A stretch of DNA of 38,946 nt from Cyclobacteriaceae bacterium (GCA_026129485.1 JAHCHY010000014.1:79445-118390), one strand, 5' to 3'; counted from the first letter of the stretch, positions 25,710-34,308 are shown. Translations and numbers: made by a program. Notes: generated from the letters alone by a model not told the origin.

Positions 25710-25717
25710 TACTTTTG
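25710..25717 (+). promoter_or_regulatory. -7 promoter box for lpxK
   Basis: TACTTTTG, an exact TAnnTTTG match, 35 bases ahead of the lpxK ATG at 25752. It is only 3 bases away from an oppositely directed box for the nif3-like gene. Confidence 0.6.
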
Positions 25718-25720
25718 GTT

Positions 25721-25728
25721 CAAAAATA
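25721..25728 (-). promoter_or_regulatory. -7 promoter box for the nif3-like gene
   Basis: On the minus strand TATTTTTG, an exact TAnnTTTG match, about 20 bases ahead of the ATG at 25701. The predicted start of transcription near 25714 falls inside the lpxK -7 box, so the two promoters must exclude each other in part. Confidence 0.55.
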
Positions 25729-25751
25729 ATGAAAGATTAGCGGCAGGCTCT

Positions 25752-26813
25752 ATGTCTTTTCTCCGGTATCTGTGGTGGCCCTTTGCGGTGTTGGTCGATG
25801 GGATAATGCGGGTACGCAATTACCTCTACCGGATTGGTCATAAAAAATCCTTTCAGTTTGAAACGGTCGTGATCAGCGTGGGTAACCTGAACGTAGGCGG
25901 TTCAGGTAAAACACCTATGGTGGAGTACCTGATCCGGTTGCTGAGTCCGCACTACAGGATTGCCACGCTTAGCCGGGGGTACGGCCGTACTACATCCGGG
26001 TTTCGGTTAGCTGGTGCGCTGGACAATGCCCGAACCATTGGTGATGAGCCTTTTCAACTATACAAGAAATTCAAGAATCAGATTTATGTAGCAGTAGGCG
26101 AGGAGCGTGCGCTGGCTATTCCTACCATTTTAAATGAGCGCCCCGATGTTCAGGTGATTTTGCTGGATGATGCTTTTCAGCACAGGGCCGTGGTACCCCA
26201 GTTTTCTATATTAATTACGGATTTCCAAAAACCATTTTATAAAGATGCCTTGTTGCCTATGGGCCGCCTGCGCGAAAATCGTTATGGAGCAGCCCGGGCC
26301 GATGTGGTGGTCGTTACCAAGTGCCAGGCAAATGAAGCACAGGCGTTGCATGAAGTCAGCGCGCATATTGCCCGCTATGCACCCGGTAAACCGGTATTCT
26401 TCTCAACCATTAAATATGCAAGTCCCTTACCTATGTGCAATTCCGGCACCGTAACAGGCGAGGTGATCCTCGTAACCGGTATTGGAAATCCCAAACCATT
26501 TGAGCAGCACATTGCAAAAGATTTTAAAATCCACCGGCACTTCCGTTTTGCGGATCATCATCGTTATACGGTTGAAGATGTGAGCAGGATCAACCGCGAG
26601 GCGGATGGACGAAGCATTATGACAACCGAAAAGGACATGGTCAAACTTATCAACCCGGATTTGCTTACGCATTTACAACAGGCTGACTGGTTTTATTTAC
26701 CGATGGAAACCGGGTTTTTAGTGAATGGTTCGGAATTTGATGGTATGATGCAGGCTGTTGTGGCCGAAAAGGTAAAAGAGGCGGCAACACCGGGCAACGA
26801 TAATCTTTCCTAA
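25752..26813 (+). CDS. lpxK: Tetraacyldisaccharide 4'-kinase
   Basis: 353 residues from ATG at 25752 (MSFLRYLWWPFAVLVDGIMRV, typical start with one membrane-associated helix). A TTG at 25701 would extend it by 17 residues but falls before the promoter box and is rejected. LpxK phosphorylates the 4' position of the lipid A precursor at the inner membrane. Seen: VISVGNLNVGGSGKTPMVEYL with the P-loop (about 44-54), LSRGYGR, GDEPFQL, ILLDDAFQHRAV with the Mg/Asp motif and TTEKDMVKL. All family motifs are present. The porin gene follows after about 20 bases on the same strand. Confidence 0.96.
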   Translation: MSFLRYLWWPFAVLVDGIMRVRNYLYRIGHKKSFQFETVVISVGNLNVGGSGKTPMVEYLIRLLSPHYRIATLSRGYGRTTSGFRLAGALDNARTIGDEPFQLYKKFKNQIYVAVGEERALAIPTILNERPDVQVILLDDAFQHRAVVPQFSILITDFQKPFYKDALLPMGRLRENRYGAARADVVVVTKCQANEAQALHEVSAHIARYAPGKPVFFSTIKYASPLPMCNSGTVTGEVILVTGIGNPKPFEQHIAKDFKIHRHFRFADHHRYTVEDVSRINREADGRSIMTTEKDMVKLINPDLLTHLQQADWFYLPMETGFLVNGSEFDGMMQAVVAEKVKEAATPGNDNLS

Positions 26814-26832
26814 AACTGGTCTAATTTTGCAC

Positions 26833-28809
26833 GTGCGATATTCTCTTTTTCTTTTGTTGATACTGCTGGCGGTAGGGGCGATGGCCCAGGAAAAGCCGCT
26901 ACCTGAAAAGGAACGCATCTCCGTAACGGATACAACAAAGCGAACAAGCACCGGAAATGCCCTCCAACCCAAAACCGGGAAAGGCTCGCAGATTGTAGAT
27001 GACTCCACCAAAAATGTCTATGGGCCTAAAACCACTTTATGGATTACGGAAAATGATATTTATCTCAACAAGAACAATTATCAACCGCTTGATACGGCCA
27101 TCCAGGACTACCATCGCTGGACATTTATTCAGAAGCTGAATAACTTTTACCAGGATCTGGGTAATGTGGGCACCGCGCTCAACCCGCTTTTTCCGCAGGT
27201 CCCGGTAAACATTGGAGCAACACCGGGTTATACCACGTACACACCTTATTTTGATTTGGCCGAGCCGCGCTATTTCGATTCCAAATCGCCATACACCCGG
27301 ATACTGGTAGTTTGGGGAGGAGACGGCCGGGCTAAAACACACATTGAGTTTACACGCAATATTAACCCGCGCTGGAACTTCGGTTTTAATTACCGTCCCG
27401 TTTTGGTAGATAAGCAGGTACAACGATCCGGAAAAGGAGACAGGCAAACCGTAAGTCATTATTATGACTTATACACCTCCTATAAATCGGAAAACGAACG
27501 ATACCGGTTGCTGGCATCGTATAGAAGGATGCGCCACCGGGTATTTGAGAATGGAGGCATACGTCTTTCTTTAGATACAACCTACGCAGGATATTTTGAT
27601 GTGAATGCCGCACCTTACCTGGCAGCTGCTCAATCGGAAGAATTACGCAATGTGATCCACGTGTTTCACCAGTATCAACTTGCTTCTCCTTTTCAGTTGT
27701 ACCACAAGATTGACTTGACGCGGCAACGTAATTTGTTTACCGATAATGCATCCAGCGAATCAAATTACAATGAGTATTTTGGCTATACCAACCCGGACAG
27801 TGATATCAATACAACTACCGTAAGTGATGGTATGCGATTCAGCACGTTGGTTAATGAAGCCGGCATAAAAGGTAAAGCAGCTTTTTTTTATTACAGCCTG
27901 TATTACCGGTTACGCTTATACGATGCGGCTAACAAATACCTGGATCACCTGGCGCTACCCTACAAACGAACCGGTGCCGAAAGTTACCTGGGCGGACAAA
28001 TTGCTTTCAGGTTTGATTCCCTGAGCGAACTCTCCGGCCAGGCAGAATACCTGCTTGACGGAAACTATCGGCTGCATGCGCAGCTGCGTACACCCTGGTT
28101 AGATGCTACCGGAACGAGTGCGCTGATCAAACCCGGTTTTATGGCGCAGGCATACCGGGGTAGCCATCATGAGTGGATCAATAATTTTTCAGATCCTTTT
28201 TTCAACCAGCTTTCGGCATTCCTGAAAGTAAAGTGGGGCAGGCTCTTTGTTTCACCGGGCGCAACCTATACGGCATTGAATAATTATATCTATTACAAAT
28301 CAAACCCGGTTGAAAATGAACCTGCGGTTATAGCTGCGCAATCGGGCGGCAACCAGCAGGTTTTTGTTCCGGAAGTAAAAATGAGCTTACGGTTTTTCAG
28401 GCATGTGTACCTGCGGCCGCAGGTGCTGTACACCTCTTTCCTGAATAATGATGGTAACGTGTTGCGTATTCCGAAGTGGTTTGCCAATGCGCAATTAGCT
28501 TACGAGAATATGTTGTTTAAAGGCAATTTGCAGGTGCAGATTGGCGTGGATGCACATTGGCGATCGGAATATACTGCGTTGGGTTACGATCCGGCCATAC
28601 AACAATATTATGTGCAGGATGCAACTGCTGCGCGTGCGTTTCCATTGGTAGATGTGTTTTTTAACGGGAAGTTCAAGCGTGGCCGTTTCTTTGTCAAGTA
28701 TCATAACCTGCAGCAAGCCGTTACCGGTTTAGGGTATTTACCTACGCCAGGCTACCGGGGCATGGGCAACATCCTGGATTTTGGTTTTGATTTAATCTTG
28801 TTTGACTGA
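26833..28809 (+). CDS. Putative porin (Bacteroidota Porin_10-like)
   Basis: 658 residues from GTG at 26833 (MRYSLFLLLILLAVGAMAQ, a good signal peptide); TTG at 26827 is an alternative. The mature protein has a linker rich in Lys and Thr, then a conserved periplasmic part (TTLWITENDIYLNKNNYQPLDT, YHRWTFIQKLNNFYQDLGNVGTALNPLF, PYFDLAEPRYFDSKSPYT) and a large barrel of many amphipathic strands (HIEFTRNINPRWNFGFNY, YFVNGKF-type C-terminal strands, MGNILDFGFDLILFD at the end with a terminal aromatic/acidic). This is the pattern of the putative-porin family of Bacteroidota. Outer membrane. miaE overlaps its stop by one base (TGATG). Solute unknown. Confidence 0.85.
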   Translation: MRYSLFLLLILLAVGAMAQEKPLPEKERISVTDTTKRTSTGNALQPKTGKGSQIVDDSTKNVYGPKTTLWITENDIYLNKNNYQPLDTAIQDYHRWTFIQKLNNFYQDLGNVGTALNPLFPQVPVNIGATPGYTTYTPYFDLAEPRYFDSKSPYTRILVVWGGDGRAKTHIEFTRNINPRWNFGFNYRPVLVDKQVQRSGKGDRQTVSHYYDLYTSYKSENERYRLLASYRRMRHRVFENGGIRLSLDTTYAGYFDVNAAPYLAAAQSEELRNVIHVFHQYQLASPFQLYHKIDLTRQRNLFTDNASSESNYNEYFGYTNPDSDINTTTVSDGMRFSTLVNEAGIKGKAAFFYYSLYYRLRLYDAANKYLDHLALPYKRTGAESYLGGQIAFRFDSLSELSGQAEYLLDGNYRLHAQLRTPWLDATGTSALIKPGFMAQAYRGSHHEWINNFSDPFFNQLSAFLKVKWGRLFVSPGATYTALNNYIYYKSNPVENEPAVIAAQSGGNQQVFVPEVKMSLRFFRHVYLRPQVLYTSFLNNDGNVLRIPKWFANAQLAYENMLFKGNLQVQIGVDAHWRSEYTALGYDPAIQQYYVQDATAARAFPLVDVFFNGKFKRGRFFVKYHNLQQAVTGLGYLPTPGYRGMGNILDFGFDLILFD

Positions 28810-29402
28810 TGGAAAAGCATGTGCTGGGCTTAGAGTTGCCCACTGACCCGCGTTGGGTAAACATCGCGGAAAAAAACATTGCCGATATCCTGGTGGATCA
28901 TGCCTACTGCGAGCAAAAGGCGGCCTCGTCCTGCATTTCATTAATTGTAAATTATCCTGAAAAGGAAAAATTGGTAGAGATGCTTACCCCGGTTGTAGCC
29001 GAAGAGTGGGCGCATTTTGAGCGTGTGCTGGAGCAATTAAAAAAGCGCGGCTTTACCTTAGGCCACCAGCGAAAAGATGAGTACGTAGAGCAACTGCAAA
29101 AAATTGTAAAGAAGGGCGGAAGCCGCGAGCAGCAGTTAGTTGAAAAGCTATTGCTGAATGCCCTGATTGAGGCACGAAGCTGTGAGCGGTTCCGGTTGCT
29201 GTGGAAAGAGATTGGCGATGCCGAGCTGAGCAGCTTTTATTACGAGCTGATGGTTTCGGAAGCCGGGCACTACAAAAATTTTCTGTTGCTGGCCAAGGAA
29301 TACATGAACCCGGAGCTGGTAGAGAAACGCTGGCGCGAAATTCTTGAACAAGAGGCTGAAATTCTAAAGCGCATGGAAGTGAGGGGAGATAGAATGCATT
29401 GA
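28809..29402 (+). CDS. miaE: tRNA-(2-methylthio-N6-isopentenyl adenosine)-37 hydroxylase
   Basis: 197 residues, MiaE family of non-heme di-iron, four-helix-bundle enzymes. It hydroxylates the isopentenyl group of ms2i6A37 in tRNA. Iron ligands: Glu35 in YCEQKAASS, Glu66 and His69 in VVAEEWAHFERVL, a later Glu in LIEARSCERF and the SEAGHYKNF E-x-x-H pair. Length is typical for the family. ATG at 28809 overlaps the porin stop (TGATG). The gene is followed by a perfect 18-bp hairpin that can end transcription from both sides. miaA and miaB are not in the window. Confidence 0.93.
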   Translation: MEKHVLGLELPTDPRWVNIAEKNIADILVDHAYCEQKAASSCISLIVNYPEKEKLVEMLTPVVAEEWAHFERVLEQLKKRGFTLGHQRKDEYVEQLQKIVKKGGSREQQLVEKLLLNALIEARSCERFRLLWKEIGDAELSSFYYELMVSEAGHYKNFLLLAKEYMNPELVEKRWREILEQEAEILKRMEVRGDRMH

Positions 29403-29412
29403 AATGAATTAC

Positions 29413-29458
29413 GAATGTTGAATTACGATTGACGAATAGAAATCGTAATTCAACATTC
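29413..29458. terminator. Perfect 18-bp hairpin between convergent genes
   Basis: Left arm 29413-29430 (GAATGTTGAATTACGATT) and right arm 29441-29458 are exact reverse complements with a 10-base loop. It lies between miaE (plus) and the amidotransferase-like gene (minus). It probably acts as a bidirectional terminator, though its stem is AT-rich and no long T-run follows; it could also be a dispersed palindrome. Confidence 0.6.
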
Positions 29459-29462
29459 AAAA

Positions 29463-30734
29463 TCACGTTTTCTGCTTTTTCTTCTTAGCTGCCGGAAATA
29501 AAATATTATTCAGGATCAGCCGGTAGCCTGCCGAGTTAGGATGCAGGTTCAGGTCAGTCGGCTCTTCGCCTACGGTGTGCTGGTAATCTTCCGGGTCGTG
29601 CCCGCCATAAAATGTCCAGAAGCCTTTGCCGAAAACTCCGTGCAGGTACTTGGTTTCCTTGATGTCAGCATTTTCGCCCATGATCACCACATCGGGCTTA
29701 ACTAATCTTTTCTTAAAACCGGTGGTCTGCCCGTAAAAGCCCTTGATCACGCGGGTATGATTCTGCGTAAGCATGGTGGGGATGGGATCCCACTTGGCTG
29801 AGAACTGAAACAGGTTGAAGTAATCGTTATCCTGCCGCAGACCACGGTCCGGAAAGTTGTTATCAATATCCGAGAATTCATATTGGTACGGATCGCGTAC
29901 CAGCTTGAAATCGCTAAAGGCAAATGTATTGTCGTAGTTCAGCTTTTGCTGGGCTTGCGGATCGGCCGCATCACCATCATACATGCGTTCGCAGATATCC
30001 ACACCTTCAGCAGCCAGCGCAATATCATACGTGTCGGTAGCCGAGCACATGGCGAACATAAACCCGCCACCGGACACAAATTCTTTTATTCGTTTAGCCA
30101 CTGCTAACTTTAATTGCGATACTTTATGAAAACCGAACCGGCCGGCTGTTTCTTCGGCTTCCTTTTGCTGCTCGATGTACCACGGGTAATTGGCATAGTT
30201 GCTGTAAAACTTTCCATACTGCCCGGTAAAATCTTCATGGTGCAAATGCAGCCAATCGTACTTGGGCAACAAATCGTTCAGCACCTCATCGTCAAAGACC
30301 ACATCGTATGGAATTTCGGCATAGGTAAGCACTAATGTAACAGCATCATCCCACGGTTGTTTGGTTTTGGGCGAGTACACCGCAATGCGCGGGTACTTTT
30401 CCAGCTTCATGATGTCGTAGTTCAGGGCCGGGCTGGCAATTTCGGTAACAATGGCATTTACTTTCGCTTCTGAAATGATCTCGAAGCTAACCCCGCGCAC
30501 CACCAGCTCGTTCTGGATTTTAGGATGATACTTGCACATAAAGCTGCCGCCCCGGTAGTTCAGCAGCCAATCCACCTCCATTTCGTTTTTCAGAACCCAA
30601 TAGGCTATTCCATAGGCTTTCAGGTGGTTAGTCTGTTTTTCGTCCATGGGTATAAAAATGGAGTTGGCAGAAGCCCGCCACGAAAACAAAGAAATCAGGA
30701 ACAAAAAGCCGAATCTTACCGTTAAACCTCTCAT
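29463..30734 (-). CDS. Exported glutamine amidotransferase-like (class I fold) protein
   Basis: 423 residues with a signal peptide (MRGLTVRFGFLFLISLFSWRASA, mature from about NSIFIPMDE). The central region has an alpha/beta class I glutamine-amidotransferase-like pattern: PRIAVYSPKTKQPWDDAVTLVLTYAEIPYDVVFDDEVLN, YDWLHLHHEDFTG and a nucleophile-elbow-like stretch VSGGGFMFAMCSATDTYDIALAAEGV with Cys in CSATD. A later part keeps HGVFGKGFWTFYGGHDPEDYQH. Close relatives in Bacteroidota are, from memory, often labelled asparagine synthetase B, but the sequence lacks an N-terminal catalytic Cys and is exported, so this label is doubtful. Function unknown; perhaps a periplasmic ThuA/GATase1-like protein. 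The C-terminus is basic (AAKKKKQKT). It stands alone on the minus strand. Confidence 0.75.
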   Translation of the reverse strand: MRGLTVRFGFLFLISLFSWRASANSIFIPMDEKQTNHLKAYGIAYWVLKNEMEVDWLLNYRGGSFMCKYHPKIQNELVVRGVSFEIISEAKVNAIVTEIASPALNYDIMKLEKYPRIAVYSPKTKQPWDDAVTLVLTYAEIPYDVVFDDEVLNDLLPKYDWLHLHHEDFTGQYGKFYSNYANYPWYIEQQKEAEETAGRFGFHKVSQLKLAVAKRIKEFVSGGGFMFAMCSATDTYDIALAAEGVDICERMYDGDAADPQAQQKLNYDNTFAFSDFKLVRDPYQYEFSDIDNNFPDRGLRQDNDYFNLFQFSAKWDPIPTMLTQNHTRVIKGFYGQTTGFKKRLVKPDVVIMGENADIKETKYLHGVFGKGFWTFYGGHDPEDYQHTVGEEPTDLNLHPNSAGYRLILNNILFPAAKKKKQKT

Positions 30735-30798
30735 TTATCGCACAATTTGTAACAAACCACGGCTGGTAATGGTCTTACCATTTTACCGATTAAAGATA

Positions 30799-30806
30799 TA
30801 CTTTTG
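30799..30806 (+). promoter_or_regulatory. -7 promoter box for the FtsX-type permease gene
   Basis: TACTTTTG, an exact TAnnTTTG match, 44 bases ahead of the ATG at 30851, which would leave a leader of about 38 bases. Confidence 0.55.
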
Positions 30807-30850
30807 AAAGCGAAATGTTTCTGTAACCTCCTCAAAAACATACATACCGC

Positions 30851-32086
30851 ATGAATTTAGTTGAAAACGTGAAAGAAGGTCTTCGGTCGGTAAAGGCCAA
30901 TATGCTGCGCTCGGTACTCACTGCCCTTATTGTGGCCATCGGAATTACTTCTTTGGTAGGGATATTAACCGCTATTGACGGGATCGAGTATTCCGTAAAC
31001 GAAAGCCTTTCCTCGCTGGGTGTAAATACGTTTGAAATTTATTCGAAATGGAACAGGGGAACCAACCAGGATGGCGTACGCGAAAAGGTGTCTCCGCGCC
31101 TTAACCTGCAGGAAGCCCAGAAGTTTATCGAACAGTACCCGGTGCAATCCTCCATCTGCCTGCAGGCCCGCCTCACCAACCTGGCCGAAGTAAAGTATGG
31201 TTCAGTCAAAACAAATCCGAATGTGGACGTTCGGGGTGTTAACGATGAATATGTTCCGATTAAAGGGCTGAACATTGAAGACGGAAGGAATTTTTCAAAG
31301 TTTGAGATTCAGAACGGGAGCAAGGTGGCTATTTTAGGATATAAGCTGGCAAAGGCCCTTTACGGGGATAATCCAAGACCGGTTAATACAGAGATATCGT
31401 TTAAGGGTACACAGTTTAAAGTAATCGGTCTGCTGAAAGAGAAGGGCGATTTTTCGGACAACAATTATGATAACATGGTGATCATACCCATCCTCGTTGC
31501 CAACCAGCTGGCGGCCGGCCAACCATTGTATTATCGCCTTACCGTTGGCATTCAGGACATGAACCAAGTTGACTATGCGATGGGAGAGGCCACAGGCCTG
31601 ATGCGTAACATCCGGCACGACAGGATAGGAACCCCGAACTCATTTGAGATTGAAAAGAGCGAGTCGCTTGCGGAAGAAATGGAGAGCATAACAAGCGGGC
31701 TGCGCTGGGGCGGATTTGGTGTGGGATTTATCACATTGTTAGGCGCTTCTATTGCGTTGATGAATATTATGCTGGTATCGGTAACAGAGCGCACCCGCGA
31801 GGTGGGTGTACGCAAGGCCCTGGGGGCAACCCCGCTGCGCATTCGTCAGCAGTTCGTGATTGAGGCCATTGTGGTATGCGTGCTGGGCGGAATAGGAGGA
31901 GTATTACTGGGCATCCTGATCGGGAACGTGATTGCCCGGTTTATGGGAATTACAGCATTCGTATTACCCTGGTTCTGGATGCTTGTGGGCATGTTGATTT
32001 GTATAATTGTGGGATTGTTGTCCGGGTATTACCCGGCACATAAGGCTTCCAAATTAGACCCTATCGAGTCGCTCAGGTTTGAATAA
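30851..32086 (+). CDS. ABC transporter permease, MacB/FtsX type
   Basis: 411 residues. It has the MacB topology: one N-terminal transmembrane helix (MLRSVLTALIVAIGITSLVGILTA), a large periplasmic domain (about 45-280), then three helices with the FtsX signature at the C-terminus (FITLLGASIALMNIMLVSVTERTREVGVRKALGATPLRIRQQFVIEAIVVCVLGGIGGVLLGILIG, seen in parts; and GLLSGYYPAHKASKLDPIESLRFE). No ATPase or periplasmic adaptor gene is adjacent, so its MacA- and ATPase-like partners must be elsewhere. Inner membrane; transported substance or exported process unknown. The first ATG at 30851 fits a -7 box upstream. It converges with the small membrane protein. Confidence 0.9.
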   Translation: MNLVENVKEGLRSVKANMLRSVLTALIVAIGITSLVGILTAIDGIEYSVNESLSSLGVNTFEIYSKWNRGTNQDGVREKVSPRLNLQEAQKFIEQYPVQSSICLQARLTNLAEVKYGSVKTNPNVDVRGVNDEYVPIKGLNIEDGRNFSKFEIQNGSKVAILGYKLAKALYGDNPRPVNTEISFKGTQFKVIGLLKEKGDFSDNNYDNMVIIPILVANQLAAGQPLYYRLTVGIQDMNQVDYAMGEATGLMRNIRHDRIGTPNSFEIEKSESLAEEMESITSGLRWGGFGVGFITLLGASIALMNIMLVSVTERTREVGVRKALGATPLRIRQQFVIEAIVVCVLGGIGGVLLGILIGNVIARFMGITAFVLPWFWMLVGMLICIIVGLLSGYYPAHKASKLDPIESLRFE

Positions 32087-32099
32087 TCTTCGTGCGGAA

Positions 32100-32588
32100 T
32101 CATTTTCCCCACCTGAAATAGAGCAGAAGCAAAAAAGCGGCTACCAGTATTACCGGTATCAAAACACGTATCAGCTTTCCACGCGGTGATTGGTATTCTC
32201 TCCAATCCCGTTCGTATTGATAAACAAAATTCAGCTCGCGGGTTCCAAGCGCAATGGCTGGAATCTTACCTGTTTCTTTCAGCGTTTTTCCTAGGGTAAA
32301 GTAATAGTCGGCAACTTCAATCCAGACGGATGGGTCTGTAGCGTGCGAAATATACAGGTAATACGGAAACCCGCTTCTTGAGTAGATTTTGTAATAGGGG
32401 TCTTTGTAAATTTCAAGGCGCACATCTTTACAGGGAATGGTGGTAGTATGTTGCGAAAACCTGTGAAGATACGTGATGATGAGCGAGTCGCCCTCCCATG
32501 CTATCTGTATGGCCGTAGGTTTCCGGGGCATGAAAATAGTGCGGGCCGTTTGATACAGAATTACTTTACCTCCGGAAACAGGTTTCAT
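32100..32588 (-). CDS. Small protein with a C-terminal membrane helix, unknown function
   Basis: 162 residues. A beta-rich N-terminal part (IQIAWEGDSLIITYLHRFSQHTTTIPCKDVRLEIYKD, seen as strands; PYYLYISHATDPSVWIEVADYYF) is followed by a single C-terminal hydrophobic helix LIRVLIPVILVAAFLLLLYF, giving a tail-anchored layout with the body probably cytoplasmic. I do not recognise a family. ATG at 32588 begins MKPVSGGKVILYQTARTIF; a second ATG at 32531 (MPRKPTAIQ) is an alternative. It stands alone, converging with the permease gene (13 bases between stops) and upstream of the tRNA gene on the other strand. Confidence 0.7.
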   Translation of the reverse strand: MKPVSGGKVILYQTARTIFMPRKPTAIQIAWEGDSLIITYLHRFSQHTTTIPCKDVRLEIYKDPYYKIYSRSGFPYYLYISHATDPSVWIEVADYYFTLGKTLKETGKIPAIALGTRELNFVYQYERDWREYQSPRGKLIRVLIPVILVAAFLLLLYFRWGK

Positions 32589-32677
32589 CTGTAGTTAGTT
32601 TTAGGTCAGCGCATGGTAAATGCGAAATGAAGATAGCTATTTGCGAAGACAGATCAATATTTTCAATCTCCAGTTCA

Positions 32678-32685
32678 TAACTTTG
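32678..32685 (+). promoter_or_regulatory. -7 promoter box for tRNA-Ser
   Basis: TAACTTTG, an exact TAnnTTTG match, 26 bases ahead of the mature 5' end of the tRNA gene at 32712. Confidence 0.55.
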
Positions 32686-32711
32686 GCTGGCGTTTATTTT
32701 AGACCCGTTTC

Positions 32712-32798
32712 GGAGAGGTGCCAGAGTGGCCGAATGGGACGGTCTCGAAAACCGTTTACCGACTTGTCGGTACGAGGGTTCGAATCCCTCTCTCTCCG
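32712..32798 (+). tRNA. tRNA-Ser (anticodon CGA, decodes UCG)
   Basis: An 87-base cloverleaf. Acceptor GGAGAGG (32712-32718) pairs with TCTCTCC (32791-32797), with one G-T wobble; G32798 is the discriminator. The anticodon stem ACGGT/ACCGT encloses CTCGAAA (32744-32750) with anticodon CGA at 32746-32748. A long variable arm (TTACCGACTTGTCGGTAC) is typical of serine tRNAs. The T-arm is GAGGG-TTCGAAT-CCCTC. CCA is not encoded (CAA follows). Confidence 0.96.
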
Positions 32799-32870
32799 CA
32801 AATTTTCTGTAGCTTAAAGTTGGCCTTGTCAAATGATAAGCTGATCGTTATTGTTTCGGCAAAACGGGAT

Positions 32871-34292
32871 TTACGCAACAGGTAGCGCCATAATAGATTG
32901 TGATTTTACCTGGTTCACAATGTGGTTGGTCAATCCTTTTACCCGGGTAAGATCGGTTCCCCAGAAGTCTGTGTTGCTGAGTATAAGGTGCATGGTTTTC
33001 TCAAGAGAAGATTCATTCCAGGCATTTTTAAAATGCTCAATAACTTCCAGGGCATCGTTTAATGGAGTAGAGGCTCCGTTCCATTCACCTTTGTAAAACA
33101 AGATCAATGCTGTAAGCGATAAGACCAACCTTTCGGGTAACGTGCCGGTTTGATTATAGTAGGTGAGGAGCGAAGGCAACACCCGTACCTTAAATTTTGA
33201 AACAGAGTTGAGCGCAATGCTGGCCAGCTCGTGCCGGATAAACGGATTTTGAAACCGTTCAATCACATCATGGGCAAATTGGTTTAATTCGCGGGCAGGT
33301 AATTCCAGCGTAGGCACAATTTCGTTAAAGATCGCTTCGCGGATAAACTTTCCGGTAATCGTATCGTCTACAGATTCCTTTACGGTACGAAGCCCCCGTA
33401 AATAGGCTACGGGAACCAAAGCGGTGTGTGCACCATTTAAGATACGCACCTTGCGTGTACGATAGGGAGTAAGGTCGCTTACAAATTTTACGTCCAGCCC
33501 GGCTTTGTCGGCAGGGAATGCTTTGCTTACAGCTTCGGGAGCTTCAATTACCCACAGATGAAACGGTTCTGCCGTAACCACGAGGTTGTCTTTGTAGTCA
33601 AGCTCTTTTTGTATAGTGTCAATGGTATCTTTCGGAAAACCGGGTACAATTCTGTCGACTAATGTGTTGCAAAATACGTTGTGTTCGTTCACCCACAGTT
33701 TGAAGTCGGCCGGAAGGTTCCACAATTCAATGTATTGATGGATGGTAGTGCGGAGCGTGTCTGCATTCTTTTCAATCAGCTCGCAAGGCAGAAAGTATAA
33801 GCCTTTGTCAGCAGCGCCATTGAAATGATTGTAACGGTGCCACAATAATTGGGTAACCTTTCCCGGAAAGCTTTTTGCCAATGTAGCGGAATGACTATCG
33901 GTAACATCGAATGCAATACCAGACTCCGTTGTATTGGAAATTACGAATTGAAGTTCGGGGTTTTCAGCTTGTTCAAAAAAAGCAGCAGGGTTTTCGTACG
34001 GATTTATAGCCCCGTTAATGCTGGTGATCAGCCGGGTATCTGAAAACGTTTTTCCCTGAAGGATGCCGTTAAGGGTTACATGATAAAGACAATCCTGCTT
34101 GTTTAATGCGTCCGTCATTCCGTCAGGAAGCGGTTGCACGATCTGAATATTTCCGTTGAAGCCGGTTTTCTCGTTCAGAATATCCACCATCCAATCCGCG
34201 AAAGCACGCAGGAAGTTACCTTCTCCGAATTGAAGAATGCGTACCGGGCGTTGCGGTTTGCCGGCCGTGCTGGCATTTAACTCGCGAAGCAT
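32871..34292 (-). CDS. uxaB: Tagaturonate reductase (altronate oxidoreductase)
   Basis: 473 residues, mannitol-dehydrogenase family. UxaB reduces D-tagaturonate to D-altronate with NADH in galacturonate breakdown. Seen: the N-terminal Rossmann part (VRILQFGEGNFLRAFADWMVD), FVISNTTESGIAFD, CNTLVDRIVPGFP, and the family-typical KVRILNGAHTALVPVAYLRG catalytic loop. The ATG at 34292 follows a -7 box and lies beside a strong LacI-type operator. It is divergent from uxaC. The fructuronate reductase UxuB is a relative, but the uxaC neighbour favours UxaB. uxaA is not in the window. Confidence 0.9.
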   Translation of the reverse strand: MLRELNASTAGKPQRPVRILQFGEGNFLRAFADWMVDILNEKTGFNGNIQIVQPLPDGMTDALNKQDCLYHVTLNGILQGKTFSDTRLITSINGAINPYENPAAFFEQAENPELQFVISNTTESGIAFDVTDSHSATLAKSFPGKVTQLLWHRYNHFNGAADKGLYFLPCELIEKNADTLRTTIHQYIELWNLPADFKLWVNEHNVFCNTLVDRIVPGFPKDTIDTIQKELDYKDNLVVTAEPFHLWVIEAPEAVSKAFPADKAGLDVKFVSDLTPYRTRKVRILNGAHTALVPVAYLRGLRTVKESVDDTITGKFIREAIFNEIVPTLELPARELNQFAHDVIERFQNPFIRHELASIALNSVSKFKVRVLPSLLTYYNQTGTLPERLVLSLTALILFYKGEWNGASTPLNDALEVIEHFKNAWNESSLEKTMHLILSNTDFWGTDLTRVKGLTNHIVNQVKSQSIMALPVA

Positions 34293-34308
34293 AGAGAATC
34301 AGTTTTAT

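Noticed and set aside
25701-25751. N-terminal extension of LpxK from TTG
   Set aside because: It lies ahead of the likely transcript start and adds residues unlike LpxK N-termini.
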